A stretch of 64,000 nucleotides of DNA, taken from the NCBI RefSeq assembly GCF_002208135.1, contig NZ_CP021646.1, forward strand, positions 112,501 through 176,500, read 5' to 3'. A program made the translations under genes and the position numbers. Below, one piece after another: positions 1 to 11,193 of the stretch. Position 1 is the first letter of the stretch, and each line of letters begins with the position of its first letter. Below the pieces are notes generated by a model. It was not told where the DNA came from, ran no database searches, and saw only the letters and a list, made by a program, of their open reading frames with translations. The DNA is from Pseudoalteromonas piscicida (lineage in GTDB: Bacteria > Pseudomonadota > Gammaproteobacteria > Enterobacterales > Alteromonadaceae).

Positions 1-1634
<1,634 letters not shown>

Positions 1635-1823
1635 TACAACGCCAAAGTGGTTTATAAGCGACAGAAGTTAATAGACTAAAGTAGACAAAAGAATTTAATA
1701 AGCTTTTTCCAGATTTAAGAATTAAACAAGGTGACCAACCTCAGCGGTATCGCGAAATCGGTTCACCTTGCGCAAATGGAATGCTCGTGCGAGGCACGAT
1801 GTCATTAGACATTTGCCCCCAGT

Positions 1824-1941
1824 TTTCCTGGTGACTATAGCGTTTTGGAACCACCTGACCCCATGCCGAACTCAGAAGTGAAACAAAACAGCGTCGATGA
1901 TAGTGTGGATTACCCATGTGAAAGTAGAACATCGCCAGGGC
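1824..1941 (+). rRNA. 5S ribosomal RNA, copy 1
   Basis: About 190 bp after the 23S gene. It contains the universal 5S core CCACCTGACCCCATGCCGAA and the complementary ends CCTGG/CCAGG that form helix I. Length is about 118 nt, normal for 5S. The run CCCC at 1859-1862 has the conserved length, unlike copy 2. Exact ends are by analogy to E. coli 5S. Confidence 0.93.
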
Positions 1942-1976
1942 CAAATTTAATATAAAAATAAAAACTAAAAACAGTA

Positions 1977-2095
1977 TTTTCCTGATGACCATAGCGTTTT
2001 GGAACCACCTGACCCATGCCGAACTCAGAAGTGAAACAAAACAGCGTCGATGATAGTGTGGATTACCCATGTGAAAGTAGAACATCGTCAGGGCC
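1977..2095 (+). rRNA. 5S ribosomal RNA, copy 2 (tandem)
   Basis: A second 5S gene follows copy 1 after an AT-rich 35-bp spacer. It is nearly identical to copy 1. It differs in helix I, where CCTGA pairs with TCAGG instead of CCTGG with CCAGG (a compensated base-pair change). It also has CCC instead of CCCC at 2013-2015 in an otherwise invariant segment. The paired change argues for a functional gene; the missing C looks like a sequencing error. Confidence 0.92.
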
Positions 2096-2103
2096 AATTA
2101 GAG

Positions 2104-2134
2104 AAACCCGCTGCAGCAATGCGACGGTTTTTTT
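2104..2134 (+). terminator. rRNA operon terminator
   Basis: Directly after the second 5S gene, AAACCCGCTGC and GCGACGGTTT form an imperfect stem followed by seven T. The position and T tract fit Rho-independent termination of the rRNA operon, although the stem has a mismatch and a bulge. Confidence 0.6.
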
Positions 2135-2313
2135 GCTATGTGCGATTAAAAAAACCTCGCAAGCCAATCAACACATCGCGAGGTAAACTCGCTCCTACCA
2201 CAGTATCAGCACAGTGCAACATGGTAGGAGATGTATGGACTCCTCTCCCTTAACGGGAGAGTACGGTATAAAGATATTGCAAAACACTTTTATGATGCCG
2301 CGGGCGAAAACTT

Positions 2314-3424
2314 ATACCAATCCATCTTAACTTTTTCCCACCTCTATCCAGTCACGTTGACACATTTTAACCACTCGTTTTGTACATGATACAAAGTCAT
2401 TCCAAGCCTCACTACAACTCTCAACAATATCTTCATAACCTTTGAAACAACGATTCGCTAAATGATGCTGACGCAGCCAACTCCATACTTGCTCTATTGG
2501 GTTCAGCTCTGGTGAATAAGGAGGGAGTTTGATAATGGAGACATTATCAATATCAGTTACCAGTGATCCCTGATGCCATCCTGCACCGTCCATTAACACA
2601 ACAGCATGCCGTCCAGGTGCTGTCTTCTCAGATATTTGTTGCAAATGCTGTTTCATGACACTCATATTCACCCATGGTGTGATGAGTGCTTCAGTCTGTC
2701 CTGTTGAAGGGCACACAGCGCCAAATAGATAAGCATAATCAAACTGTTGTTGTTTGACTGCTCTAGGCCGGGTTCCCTTTTTGCCCAAAGGCGTGTCGTG
2801 GTGTTTTGCTGACCAAATCTGGCCTCGTCTTGAAACCAGATATCCACGTCATTCAGGTTGATAAATAGCGGGATCGTTTTGATCAATTCCGTTTGCAGTT
2901 TTTTTAAAGTCCTGCTGAACTTGTTCGGACTGTTTCGGGTGGCGAGAGCGGCTAGTTATCCAGCTAAAGCCTAATTTTTCCAATAATTTATAAATCGCAT
3001 TAGGGTGGTAAGAGACGTTAAATTCATCTTCAATGTATTGCTTTATACGATACCCTGTCAGCCTACCACCGTTGTCATTTTGACTGTATTTTTCAATATA
3101 CTGGCACAGTTGTTTCTGCTGCGCATCGTTTAAATAACAACGTTTACCGATAGGTTTTTTAGCGTCAAGGCCAGTGAGCCCCTCGTTAAGGTAGCGCTTC
3201 ACCCACTCATTTACCATTCTTCTGCTGACATGCAGCATGGCAGCAATTTGTGTTTTATTGTGGTTATCACGGTAGTGCGCGACCGCTAAATAACGGATCT
3301 TTTTACGCGCGTCTTTTTCTGATTTAGCTAACTTGAAAAGTTCGACAGAAGTATGAGTATTCAAAGTTTATTTGTCAGTTGAAAAATAAATACAATTAGA
3401 TCACAAATCATTACGGAATGGTAT
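2314..3424 (-). mobile_element. IS630-family insertion sequence, probably inactive as read
   Basis: A 1.1-kb element carrying one transposase in three frames. Candidate terminal inverted repeats are ATACCAATCC at 2314-2323 and GGAATGGTAT at 3415-3424 (9 of 10 positions match as inverted repeats). IS630 elements insert at TA, and TA dinucleotides occur at both ends, but the exact boundary is ambiguous. It lies between the rRNA operon and an ISAs1-type element. Confidence 0.7.
2327..3364 (-). pseudogene. IS630-family transposase, two frameshifts
   Basis: The N-terminal part (3364 down to about 2900) is a winged-helix/Rpn-type DNA-binding region with a HTH (TQIAAMLHVSRRMVNEWVKR). The central part has the first catalytic Asp in WFQDEARFGQ. 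The C-terminal part carries VVLMDGAGWHQ and PELNPIEQVWSWLR, the DDE-superfamily signature of IS630 and Tc1-like transposases. Three overlapping frames are needed. One shift is at a T7 run (2899-2905, one base too many for the frame). The other is at a T5 run (2778-2782, one too few). The shifts have opposite sign. IS630 relatives can use programmed frameshifting, so either real slippage sites or errors/decay could explain them. Product and family are certain; activity is not. Confidence 0.85.
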
Positions 3425-3513
3425 CACTCCCACCATAAATACAGCATTGTGGGGGGCTTATTCGCCGCGTATTTATAAGCAAAAGCAGAGCTATGGTTTT
3501 ATGGAATCAACTA

Positions 3514-3522
3514 ATTTGTGGG
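3514..3522 (+). repeat. Target-site duplication, left copy (ISAs1 element)
   Basis: ATTTGTGGG lies immediately outside the left inverted repeat and is repeated perfectly at 4730-4738 outside the right one. Nine base pairs fits the 8-10 bp duplications of ISAs1 elements. Confidence 0.88.
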
Positions 3523-4729
3523 CAGGGCGGGATCGAACTTTAAATTGACGAGTATTGGGGTTTTATGATCTGATTGCGCATCGCAATTTTTTAGGTCGTT
3601 ACAATGAGCATCATCACACATTTAAAGTGGATTGAAGATCCTAGAACCGATGTTAATATCAAACATAATCTTGTCGACGTCTTGTTTTTAACTTTGAGTG
3701 CCGTGCTTAGTGGCGCTGATGGATGGAAATCAATTCAAGAGTTTGGTGAGTTGCAACTGGATTGGTTAAGGCAGCATCGTCCTTTTGAACATGGCATACC
3801 CAAACGTCACTGCATTGCAAACATAATCAAAGCTTTAAATACCGATGCTTTGCTTAAGGCTCTGCTAGATTGGATTAATTCTCGTCGTGAAGAAGCTCAA
3901 AAGCCACACATTGCGATTGATGGAAAAGTGCTTCGAGGTTGTTGGAAAGACAATGTGTACAATGCGCTAAATGTGGTTAGTGCATTTGATGTTGATAATG
4001 GCCTAGCCTTGTATCAACAAGCTGCGCAAAATAAGGGTCAAGAAGGTCAAATTGCCCGTGATATCATCGACATATTAGCGTGTAAAGGTTGCATTGTGAC
4101 GCTTGATGCTCTGCATTGCCAAACGAAAACGTTGGAGACGATAGTAAAGAATAAGGGCGACTTTATTATCCAAGTCAAAGCCAATCAGCGTAATTTACAC
4201 AATGCTATCGCTGAGCACTTTACAGCTCACTATGACAGCATGGGCCCACACGAAGAAACACAAAGCAATGGAAATGCTCATGGCCGAGGTGAAAGTCGTC
4301 TAGTTATGCAACTACCGATTAAATTACCGCAGAAACTCAAAGAGAAATGGCCTCATGTCAAAACGGTGATTGAGGTTGCAAGAGGTCGTAAATTAGGCGA
4401 CAAAACCAGTTATACCTCCCACTTCTATGTCAGTTCATTGGCGGTAGAGCCAGAGTTAGTGGCAAAAGTAATACGCAAACATTGGCACATAGAGAATCGA
4501 CTTCACTGGGTGTTAGATGTTGTTTTCAAAGAAGATAAATTAAAGGTAGCAGACCCAGACGGGGCGGCACACATCGCTTTGTTCAACAGAGTATGCTTAA
4601 ACATAATTAGGCAACATCAAGGTAAAAAAGACAGTTTAGCAGCTAAACGAAGAGGAGCAGCTTGGAACGGTGATTTTAGGACGGAGTTACTCTTTGGTTA
4701 ATCTATAAGCAAAGTGGAATCCCACCCTG
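3523..4729 (+). mobile_element. ISAs1-family insertion sequence, complete
   Basis: A 1,207-bp element bounded by 19-bp imperfect inverted repeats: CAGGGCGGGATCGAACTTT at 3523-3541 and, inverted, AAAGTGGAATCCCACCCTG at 4711-4729 (15 of 19 match). It is flanked by a perfect 9-bp direct repeat, ATTTGTGGG. It carries one intact transposase gene. Intact duplication, ends and reading frame point to a fairly recent insertion. The target was the intergenic stretch between the IS630 element and the TonB receptor gene. Confidence 0.92.
3604..4701 (+). CDS. ISAs1-family transposase
   Basis: 365 residues, normal for the family. The N-terminus has the DDE_Tnp_1-associated domain (FLTLSAVLSGADGWKSIQEFG, about residues 28-50). 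The catalytic domain begins with IAIDGKVLRG (first Asp, about residue 104). It continues with the second Asp in VTLDALHCQ and ends with the conserved RKHWHIENRLHWVLDVVFKED segment supplying the Glu, typical of the H-repeat/ISAs1 group. It catalyses cut-and-paste transposition of the surrounding element. The ATG is 62 bp inside the left inverted repeat. The frame is uninterrupted, so the enzyme could be active. Confidence 0.95.
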   Translation: MSIITHLKWIEDPRTDVNIKHNLVDVLFLTLSAVLSGADGWKSIQEFGELQLDWLRQHRPFEHGIPKRHCIANIIKALNTDALLKALLDWINSRREEAQKPHIAIDGKVLRGCWKDNVYNALNVVSAFDVDNGLALYQQAAQNKGQEGQIARDIIDILACKGCIVTLDALHCQTKTLETIVKNKGDFIIQVKANQRNLHNAIAEHFTAHYDSMGPHEETQSNGNAHGRGESRLVMQLPIKLPQKLKEKWPHVKTVIEVARGRKLGDKTSYTSHFYVSSLAVEPELVAKVIRKHWHIENRLHWVLDVVFKEDKLKVADPDGAAHIALFNRVCLNIIRQHQGKKDSLAAKRRGAAWNGDFRTELLFG

Positions 4730-4738
4730 ATTTGTGGG
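4730..4738 (+). repeat. Target-site duplication, right copy (ISAs1 element)
   Basis: ATTTGTGGG immediately follows the right inverted repeat and is identical to 3514-3522. Confidence 0.88.
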
Positions 4739-5417
4739 TGAAATACCGTATTAGCAGTCGTTAAAAGTGTCTCATTTTATGGGGAGGTGAAAAATTGGTA
4801 TGAATAGCAAAGTTTCTGCTTTGCCTAAATGTAGCTAAGAGCGAGAAAGCTTTCCCTTGTTTATTGACTGCATGCAGTTGGTAATCCATATGAAATCAGA
4901 AAAGCATGTTGTATTAGGTTAAGTCAGATTGATGTTGAGCGGCTTAGTTTATATGGGTAAGAATTGCGAATATTGAATATTTTATTGAGTTTAATGGGAT
5001 AGTATTAAATTTAGTGTTCTTGCTTTTTAGGGCTCATCACTATGTAAAGGTTGCAGGTATTTATTTGCTTTTTAGTAGTTAGTGAAATTTATTTATTGAA
5101 TGTAATTTTAAATAACTTGTAAAATTGTTAATTTATTTTTCATTAGCTACTTTTCCAATTAGCTTCTTTCTCTTACTTTTTTGAGTCATTAAGATTTAAA
5201 GTTAAATTAATCAAAAATATATAGCCTTAACATTTTTATAATTTTATAAGTGTTCTTTTCTTTCAAACTTCCGAAGTTTGATTTTAAATTCAATTTAACT
5301 GCATAGTTATTTTTTATATAATAGGGAAAAATTATCTTGATTTTTCTATTGTAAGAAAATAGTTTATTGATTGAGTTATAAAGAATAATACTTATAAATT
5401 AAGGTATGAAATAAGAG
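4739..5417. other. Intergenic, strongly AT-rich, no gene seen
   Basis: About 680 bp between the ISAs1 element and the TonB receptor gene. No frame with a credible start and ribosome-binding site is visible. Composition falls to long A/T stretches between about 5030 and 5410, typical of a promoter region. Near 4793-4805 the string AAAAATTGGTATGAA resembles the IS630 end motif, possibly an old insertion scar. No Fur-type box is recognisable. Confidence 0.5.
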
Positions 5418-8308
5418 ATGAAGAAAAGTAATCCAGTAATAAAAAGAACACCTGTATTTTTTGCTGTCAGCTGCGCGCTTGCATCTATCTCGACAAGTGT
5501 GCTTGCGGAGCAAAGCACCAACGCCGACGAAGTTGAGAAAATTCAGGTTACCGGGTCTCGTATACTTAGAGAGGGGCGATAGCTCCTGCTCCGGTAACGG
5601 TAATTAGCGGTGAATCTTTACTATCGAGCGGTGTAACGAATATTGGTGAAGCGTTAAACGATTTGCCTGCGCTTGCTAATACTTACTCTCTCGCCAATGC
5701 TGGAAGATCTATAGGTACAGCCGGATTGAGCATGTTAGATTTGCGAGGTATGGGGACTGATAGGACTTTGGTACTTGTGGATGGTAAACGGCATGTTTCT
5801 AGTAGCCCTGGTACGGCTTCCGTTGATGTAAACAATATACCTTCTAATTGGATTGAGCGTGTAGAAATCATCACTGGTGGCGCGTCTGCTGTATATGGTG
5901 CAGATGCAGTAACAGGCGTTGTAAACTTTATCTTGAAAAAAGACATTCAAGGGTTCGATCTGAGTGTATCTAAAGGTAGTGCTGAAGAAGGCCCTTATGA
6001 AAATGAAAAGTTCAGCCTGTCTTATGGTGTAGACTTTAATGGTGGTAAAGGTAATGTTGGTATCTCTGTTTCTCATGTAAAGCAAGATGGTATGACCGCT
6101 AAAGATAGAGCACAAACTCGTGCGCCTATCACTAGTGTGTCAAACCCAGCTGATAAAGATTATAGAGACGAAGACGGTAACTATGTTCACGATGGTGTAC
6201 CTGATAGACTCACTATCCCTAATGGCGGTTGGTTTGACGATGCTAAAGAAGGTAACTTCTATTTAGTAGAAAATGACGAAGCTGTTTGGTATATCTTTAA
6301 CCCAGATGGCAGTGTAAGGCCTCAAAAACTTGGTACAACATACGGCGACTATGGGAAGTGCTCTGGTGATTGTGACATTCTTGATTTAACTCGTTATACC
6401 GAGTTACAACCTACTTTTGAAAATACCAATGTAAATATCAAAGCCAACTACGATATTACGACTGATATTAACGCGTATGCTTCAGCTAAATATACAAAAT
6501 CAGAAGCTGATTCGATTGGTCAACCATCGTTTTTTGAGTATGGAAATAGTCGTGGAACAGGTGCGTTCATTATCAAACGCGATAATGCTTATATCCATGA
6601 ATCACTCGCTCAATTGATGGATAGTAAAGGTGTGGAACAATTTGCTATGCACCGTTTTATGGAAGATGCAGGGCGTCGATATGAGTTTAATGAGCGTGAA
6701 ACAACCCGGTTTGTAGTTGGTGCAACAGGTGTAGTTGCTGATGATTGGGACTTCGATGTTTCGGCTGTATATGGAAAAACAGAGACAACTCAGACTAATG
6801 CTGGTAATACGATTAAAACACGTGTTAAACAGTCTGCAGATGCAATTAAGCTAGCAAATGGTGACATTGTCTGTCGAGATGTTGAAGCTCGTGCTGCAGG
6901 TTGTGTGCCGACGAGCCTCTTTGGTTATGGTGCCGTGAGCGACGAAGCTGCCGCTTGGTTTAATACCACAAGTATTAGTGAATCCACCATCAAGCAAACA
7001 GTATTCAACGCTAACATCAGTAATAGCGCCATCTATGAACTACCTGCTGGCTATGTTGGGGTATCCTTTGGTGTCGAATATCGTAAAGAAGAAAGCGACT
7101 CTTTACCTGATGCTTTTGCAGCAACAGGTGCTACATTCTTGAATGCAATCCAAGAGGAACATGGAGACTTTACGGTAAGAGAAGCATTTACAGAGATTTC
7201 GATTCCATTACTGTCTGATGTATTGCTAGTTCAGGACTTATCATTTGATTTGGCCGCACGTTTTGCTGATTATTCAACGATTGGTGATACTTTAAGTTGG
7301 AAAGCTGGTATCAACTGGAGTGTGACAGACGAGTTGCGTATTCGTGCTACAAAGTCTCAGGCTATGCGTGCACCAAACATCACAGAATTATACGGCCCTC
7401 AGAGCGAAACTTTTTTCAGTAGCATTACCGATCCTTGTAAGAAAGGCCAGGTTCAAGATGCAAACCGCAGAACGAACTGTGACGCGTTGGGTATTCCAGA
7501 AGATTTTGATGCAGTTGCAACCGTTTCTTCTATTCCAGGTGTGTTGGGCGGTAACCCTGAATTGAAAGAAGAAGAGTCAGACAGTATTACCTATGGTGTA
7601 GTTTATACACCTGAGGCAATTGAAGGTTTCACCGTAACACTAGATTACTGGAAAATAGAAATTGACGATGCAATCGATGCCGTAGCTGGGCAAGATATTC
7701 TAGACAAGTGTGTTGATTCACTTACAGGTATAGATAATCAATTCTGTGCTTTGATTACACGTGATGCTGATGGTGAGCTGAGAAATATTCGCTCAATTAC
7801 ACAAAACGTAGCAAAGCAAAGTGCTGAAGGTGTTGATTTCGAGTTTGGTTATGACTTTGATCTATTCGAAGGACATATGACAACTAGCTTGATCGGTACT
7901 TACCTGATTAGTAGAAAAGAGTATCCATTCCAAGTTGACCCGACTGACTTTATTCAAAATGCTGGAACAACTGGTGAAGCTGAGTGGCAGGCAATGCTTT
8001 CTCTTGGTTATAAAGTAGGTAATTGGCAGTTCGGTTCAAAGACTCGCTACTTAGATGAAGTGAGCAGTTATACCGAACAAGAATTAAAGCGAAATCCAGA
8101 TCCAAATAGTTTGATGGGATATGGCACCTATTTTATTACAGATATCCGTGGTGGTTACAGTTTCGAGAATGGTATTACGCTTGAATTAGGTGTCGACAAC
8201 GTATTTGACAGAGACTTGCCTGGTTACACCACAGGAACGGGTATTGGAACTGCGAGTTATGATAACATTGGTCGTATGTATTACGGTGCATTCACTTATC
8301 AGTTCTAA
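5418..8308 (+). pseudogene. TonB-dependent outer membrane receptor, single frameshift
   Basis: ATG at 5418 begins a signal peptide (VFFAVSCALASISTSVLA, cleavage about residue 31), then a TonB-box-like region and IQVTGSRI, the usual plug start. The frame is lost at a G4 run (5573-5576); one more G restores VTGSRILREGAIAPAPVTV and continuous sequence to 8308. The plug domain is clear (LRGMGTDRTLVLVDGKRH and GGASAVYGADAVTGVVNF). The rest is a roughly 800-residue beta barrel ending in aromatic F (GAFTYQF), the outer-membrane insertion signal. Restored length is about 963 residues, the size of the large Oar/CirA-like receptors of Alteromonadales. The substrate cannot be told from sequence; no biosynthetic or hydrolase partner is adjacent. 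The break is probably a sequencing error, since the downstream 881 codons show no decay. Confidence 0.88.
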
Positions 8309-8349
8309 TTTGAGCGCCATTAAGGCTTAGATAAATAGTGTAAACATAG

Positions 8350-8377
8350 AAAGGGCATACGTTGGTATGCCCTTTTA
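8350..8377 (+). terminator. Terminator after TonB receptor gene
   Basis: AAAGGGCATAC and GTATGCCCTTT form an 11-bp perfect stem with a GTTG loop, followed by T-rich sequence. The stem is A-rich on the other side, so it could also terminate the convergent AraC gene. Confidence 0.85.
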
Positions 8378-8439
8378 CATTACATTAAGCCATGCATGGT
8401 TAGTTGGGATACTGGCAATCGCAGTAGTCTTGAAATATG

Positions 8440-9252
8440 TTATTTCTTGAGATATTGCCCTGGCGGTTTGCCAAAGACTTTTTTAAACGCATTGCTAAAT
8501 GCGGCAGTAGACTCAAAACCCAAATATTCAGCTGCTTGTTGCTGAGAATATCCATCTTTCAAAAGCTCAATCGCTTTGATAGCTCTTAATTTTTGCCGCC
8601 AATCACTGAACCCCATCATAAAGCATTTATGAAATAGACGGTTGAGAGTACGGGTTGAAGCGCCGACTTGTTCACTCCATGTTTCTAAACTTATTTTGCA
8701 TCCTGGATTTGTATGTAGCTCGGTCACAATGGGTAAAATCCTAGCATCCTGTGCACTTGGAATAAAAAAGTGGCACGTTGCAGCTGACGTTAATCTATCA
8801 ATAAAGACATCGATAAATCGCTCGGTTTTGTCATCTAAATGGTAATCTTCCTGCCAAGTACAGATCTCCAGAATAAATTGCTTCAGTAGTTCATCTACCG
8901 CAATTAGCTTCGCTTTATTCCCTAACAACTCGGTGTATTTATTGTCGATATAGACACTACGAAAATCTCCACCGTAGCGGCAGTATGTTTCGTGAGGGAG
9001 GTTTGGTGGAAGCCATAATGCTTGGTCAGGAGGGATCACGAATGTGCCTTCTGGAGTCACTATTGTAATAACTCCATTACTTGTATATGCAAGTTGACCC
9101 CACTCATGTTGGTGTTGCTGAACATGCTCCCATTCCGCTTTTTTTACCGCTCTTGGCAGGATTGGTCGGCCAAGTGTTGGTTTTAAGAAGCGTTTATATT
9201 TGGGCTGAATACGCCAAGGAAAGGTTGTCTGTTTTGATGAAGAACTTGGCAT
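8440..9252 (-). CDS. AraC-family transcriptional regulator with cupin N-terminus
   Basis: About 270 residues. The N-terminal half has cupin sensor features (HVQQHQHEWGQLAYTSNG, then PEGTFVIPPDQALWLPPNLPH). The C-terminal 100 residues are two AraC helix-turn-helix units, ending in the family signature LGFESTAAFSNAFKKVFGKPPGQYLK. I chose ATG at 9252 (MPSSSSK); an ATG at 9285 and a TTG at 9306 are in-frame alternatives without a better ribosome site. The gene is divergent from the MFS transporter at 9333 with an 80-bp gap. That arrangement is typical of a regulator controlling its neighbouring exporter, as in nimR/nimT. The ligand is unknown. Confidence 0.85.
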   Translation of the reverse strand: MPSSSSKQTTFPWRIQPKYKRFLKPTLGRPILPRAVKKAEWEHVQQHQHEWGQLAYTSNGVITIVTPEGTFVIPPDQALWLPPNLPHETYCRYGGDFRSVYIDNKYTELLGNKAKLIAVDELLKQFILEICTWQEDYHLDDKTERFIDVFIDRLTSAATCHFFIPSAQDARILPIVTELHTNPGCKISLETWSEQVGASTRTLNRLFHKCFMMGFSDWRQKLRAIKAIELLKDGYSQQQAAEYLGFESTAAFSNAFKKVFGKPPGQYLKK

Positions 9253-9332
9253 AATTGTGTATATCAGAAATGAACGAGTGGCCATATTATAGCCATAACT
9301 TTTCAATAGTTGTGCTTTATGTGGAGATAATC

Positions 9333-10505
9333 ATGAAGAATACTTCTCAAGGATGGCAAAGTCCTTTTAATTTCTTAGTGCTCGCTACCATTGTTATGGC
9401 CGTTACGTTCGCAGGCTGGATGGCCATGCTCAATAACTTTGCGATTGAAGCCGCAAACTTTAATGGCGCTAATATGGGAATGTTGCAATCCCTGCGTGAG
9501 ATCCCCGGGTTTTTAGCGTTTACAGCGGTATTTGTTTTATTGGTGTTAAAGGAGCAGACCTTCGCACTGATCAGTTTATGTTTGTTATCGCTTGGCGTCG
9601 CCATTACGGGCTTGTTGCCTACTATTTATGGTTTGTATGTAACTACAGTGTTAATGTCGATAGGTTTTCACTATTTCGAGACGCTGAATCAATCTCTCAG
9701 TTTACAATGGTTCAATAAAGATGAGGCACCGGCCAAACTAGGTATCTTGCTCTCTATTAAATCCATCGCTTCTCTGATCACCTATGCGGTAATATGGCTA
9801 GGTTTTAGCTACTTTTCTGCGGACTATCAGTGGATGTATCTGCTCATTGGAGGGGTTGGCTTTGTCATTGCGCTATTTATGTTTATCGGCTTTCCAGCCT
9901 TTGAAATGCATACTACGCAGCATAAAAAGCTCATTTTGAGAAAAGAGTACGGCCTATATTACGCCTTAATTTTCTTCTCGGGTGCGAGACGACAAATATT
10001 TATGGTGTTTGCGGGTTTCTTAATGGTGGAAAAGTTTGGTTTTGATGTTGCACAGATCACCGCGCTTTATATGTTGAATCATTTGATAAACATATTTATC
10101 GCCCCCAAGATTGGTCAAATGATTGGGCATATTGGTGAGCGTAAAACACTGACAATGGAATATGTGGGACTAATTTTTGTATTTATTGGTTATGCATTAG
10201 TAGAGTCAGCAAGCTTTGCAGCAGCGCTTTATGTCATCGACCATCTGTTTTTTGCGATGGCCATTGCACTTAAAACTTATTTTCAAAAAATTGCTCGGCC
10301 AGAAGATATCGCAGCAACAGCTGGGGTTAGCTTTACCATTAACCATATTGCAGCAGTAGTGATCCCTGCAAGCTTTGGCTTAGTATGGTTATACGATCAA
10401 TCCTTAGTATTTTACTTTGGTGCTGTACTTGCGGTGTGCTCATTGGTGTTGAGCCAGTTTGTGAATACAGCAAATGTGCAGGATAAGCTGGCTAAACCCG
10501 TGTGA
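9333..10505 (+). CDS. MFS transporter
   Basis: 390 residues with about 12 hydrophobic segments. These begin with FNFLVLATIVMAVTFAGWMAML and end with LVFYFGAVLAVCSLVLSQFV. A cytoplasmic loop with charged residues separates the two six-helix halves (around FEMHTTQHKKLILRKEYG). ATG at 9333 is chosen because GGAGA lies seven bases upstream and the first helix follows directly; longer in-frame starts would read into the promoter. It is divergent from an AraC regulator that probably controls it. Family placement is clear; direction and substrate are not, although an exporter is likely from the pairing. Confidence 0.85.
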   Translation: MKNTSQGWQSPFNFLVLATIVMAVTFAGWMAMLNNFAIEAANFNGANMGMLQSLREIPGFLAFTAVFVLLVLKEQTFALISLCLLSLGVAITGLLPTIYGLYVTTVLMSIGFHYFETLNQSLSLQWFNKDEAPAKLGILLSIKSIASLITYAVIWLGFSYFSADYQWMYLLIGGVGFVIALFMFIGFPAFEMHTTQHKKLILRKEYGLYYALIFFSGARRQIFMVFAGFLMVEKFGFDVAQITALYMLNHLINIFIAPKIGQMIGHIGERKTLTMEYVGLIFVFIGYALVESASFAAALYVIDHLFFAMAIALKTYFQKIARPEDIAATAGVSFTINHIAAVVIPASFGLVWLYDQSLVFYFGAVLAVCSLVLSQFVNTANVQDKLAKPV

Positions 10506-10522
10506 TGCAGGAGCATCACACG
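10499..10522. terminator. Perfect hairpin between convergent genes
   Basis: CGTGTGATGC and GCATCACACG form a 10-bp stem with an AGGA loop. The stop codon of the MFS gene lies inside the stem. There is no T tract, so it may act as a transcript-end stabiliser or weak bidirectional terminator between the MFS gene and the convergent repressor gene. Confidence 0.5.
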
Positions 10523-10539
10523 AATAGTGACGTTGCAGT

Positions 10540-11193
10540 TTAGATACTGCGACCACACCAAACAACACGCCCTGCAATGCCGTGACTGTCGGCATTATCA
10601 GTGGTGATCTCCCAGCTCGGGTAATCGGGGTTATCACTGATCACTTTGAGCTGAGAGTGCTTTTGTTGCAATCGCTTAGCCATTAGCCCCTCTTCCGTTT
10701 GAATGATATAAACCGCATCTTTACTGGGTTGATTCTGTGAAAGGTCAACGAGCACCATGTCGCCGTCTAGCAACGTGGGCTGCATACTATCACCACGGAT
10801 AGAGACAAAGGCGAGCTTCTCTGAATACACGCCAAGATGGGAGTTTAGCCAACGACGGTTGAGTGCAAACTGCTCGGTGACTTCTTCATGACCAATTACA
10901 CTACCCATACCTGCACTGGCCTCAATATCAAGTTTAGGTATGAGGGTAAGTTCATCTTTAAACTGACCTTGTGGTTTATCTAAGGGTTGTTCACCGGTAA
11001 GTAACCAGTTCAGATCAATGGCAAATAGGCTATAAAGGTGCTCAAGATATATCATTGAAGGGCGACTTAAGCCGCGACAAATACGGTAAATATGGGAAGG
11101 GGATTTACCTGTTAGCTGGGCAAATTGGCGCTTATTGCCGCCTGCAAATTGCTCGACTAAGGTTATAAATCGTCTTGAAAATGCCGTACTCAT
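10540..11193 (-). CDS. LexA/CI-like transcriptional repressor (HTH plus S24 peptidase)
   Basis: 217 residues. The N-terminus has an XRE-type DNA-binding region (QLTGKSPSHIYRICRGLSRPSMIYLEHLY, about 22-50). The C-terminus is a LexA/signal-peptidase-like S24 domain with the Ser nucleophile in RGDSMQPTLLDGD (about residue 130) and the general-base Lys in GLMAKRL (about 168). Members repress their own or prophage/stress genes and inactivate by RecA-stimulated self-cleavage. No Ala-Gly cleavage site is certain here; ASAGMGS at about residue 87-93 lies in the expected linker. No prophage genes surround it, so it is a solitary regulator whose targets are not visible. Confidence 0.88.
   Translation of the reverse strand: MSTAFSRRFITLVEQFAGGNKRQFAQLTGKSPSHIYRICRGLSRPSMIYLEHLYSLFAIDLNWLLTGEQPLDKPQGQFKDELTLIPKLDIEASAGMGSVIGHEEVTEQFALNRRWLNSHLGVYSEKLAFVSIRGDSMQPTLLDGDMVLVDLSQNQPSKDAVYIIQTEEGLMAKRLQQKHSQLKVISDNPDYPSWEITTDNADSHGIAGRVVWCGRSI

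Noticed and set aside
2135..2312. Hairpin CTCTCCC/GGGAGAG near 2243-2261 as a terminator or small RNA
   Set aside because: No T tract and no promoter or conservation evidence; left unannotated.
1635..2312. tRNA gene around the 5S genes
   Set aside because: No cloverleaf with a TTCRANY T-loop could be read in the spacers or downstream.
9255..9332. Longer start for the MFS transporter
   Set aside because: Would overlap the divergent promoter, and the good ribosome site is at the ATG at 9333.
10540..11193. Prophage marker
   Set aside because: A lone CI/LexA-like repressor; no integrase, structural genes or attachment repeats were seen nearby.
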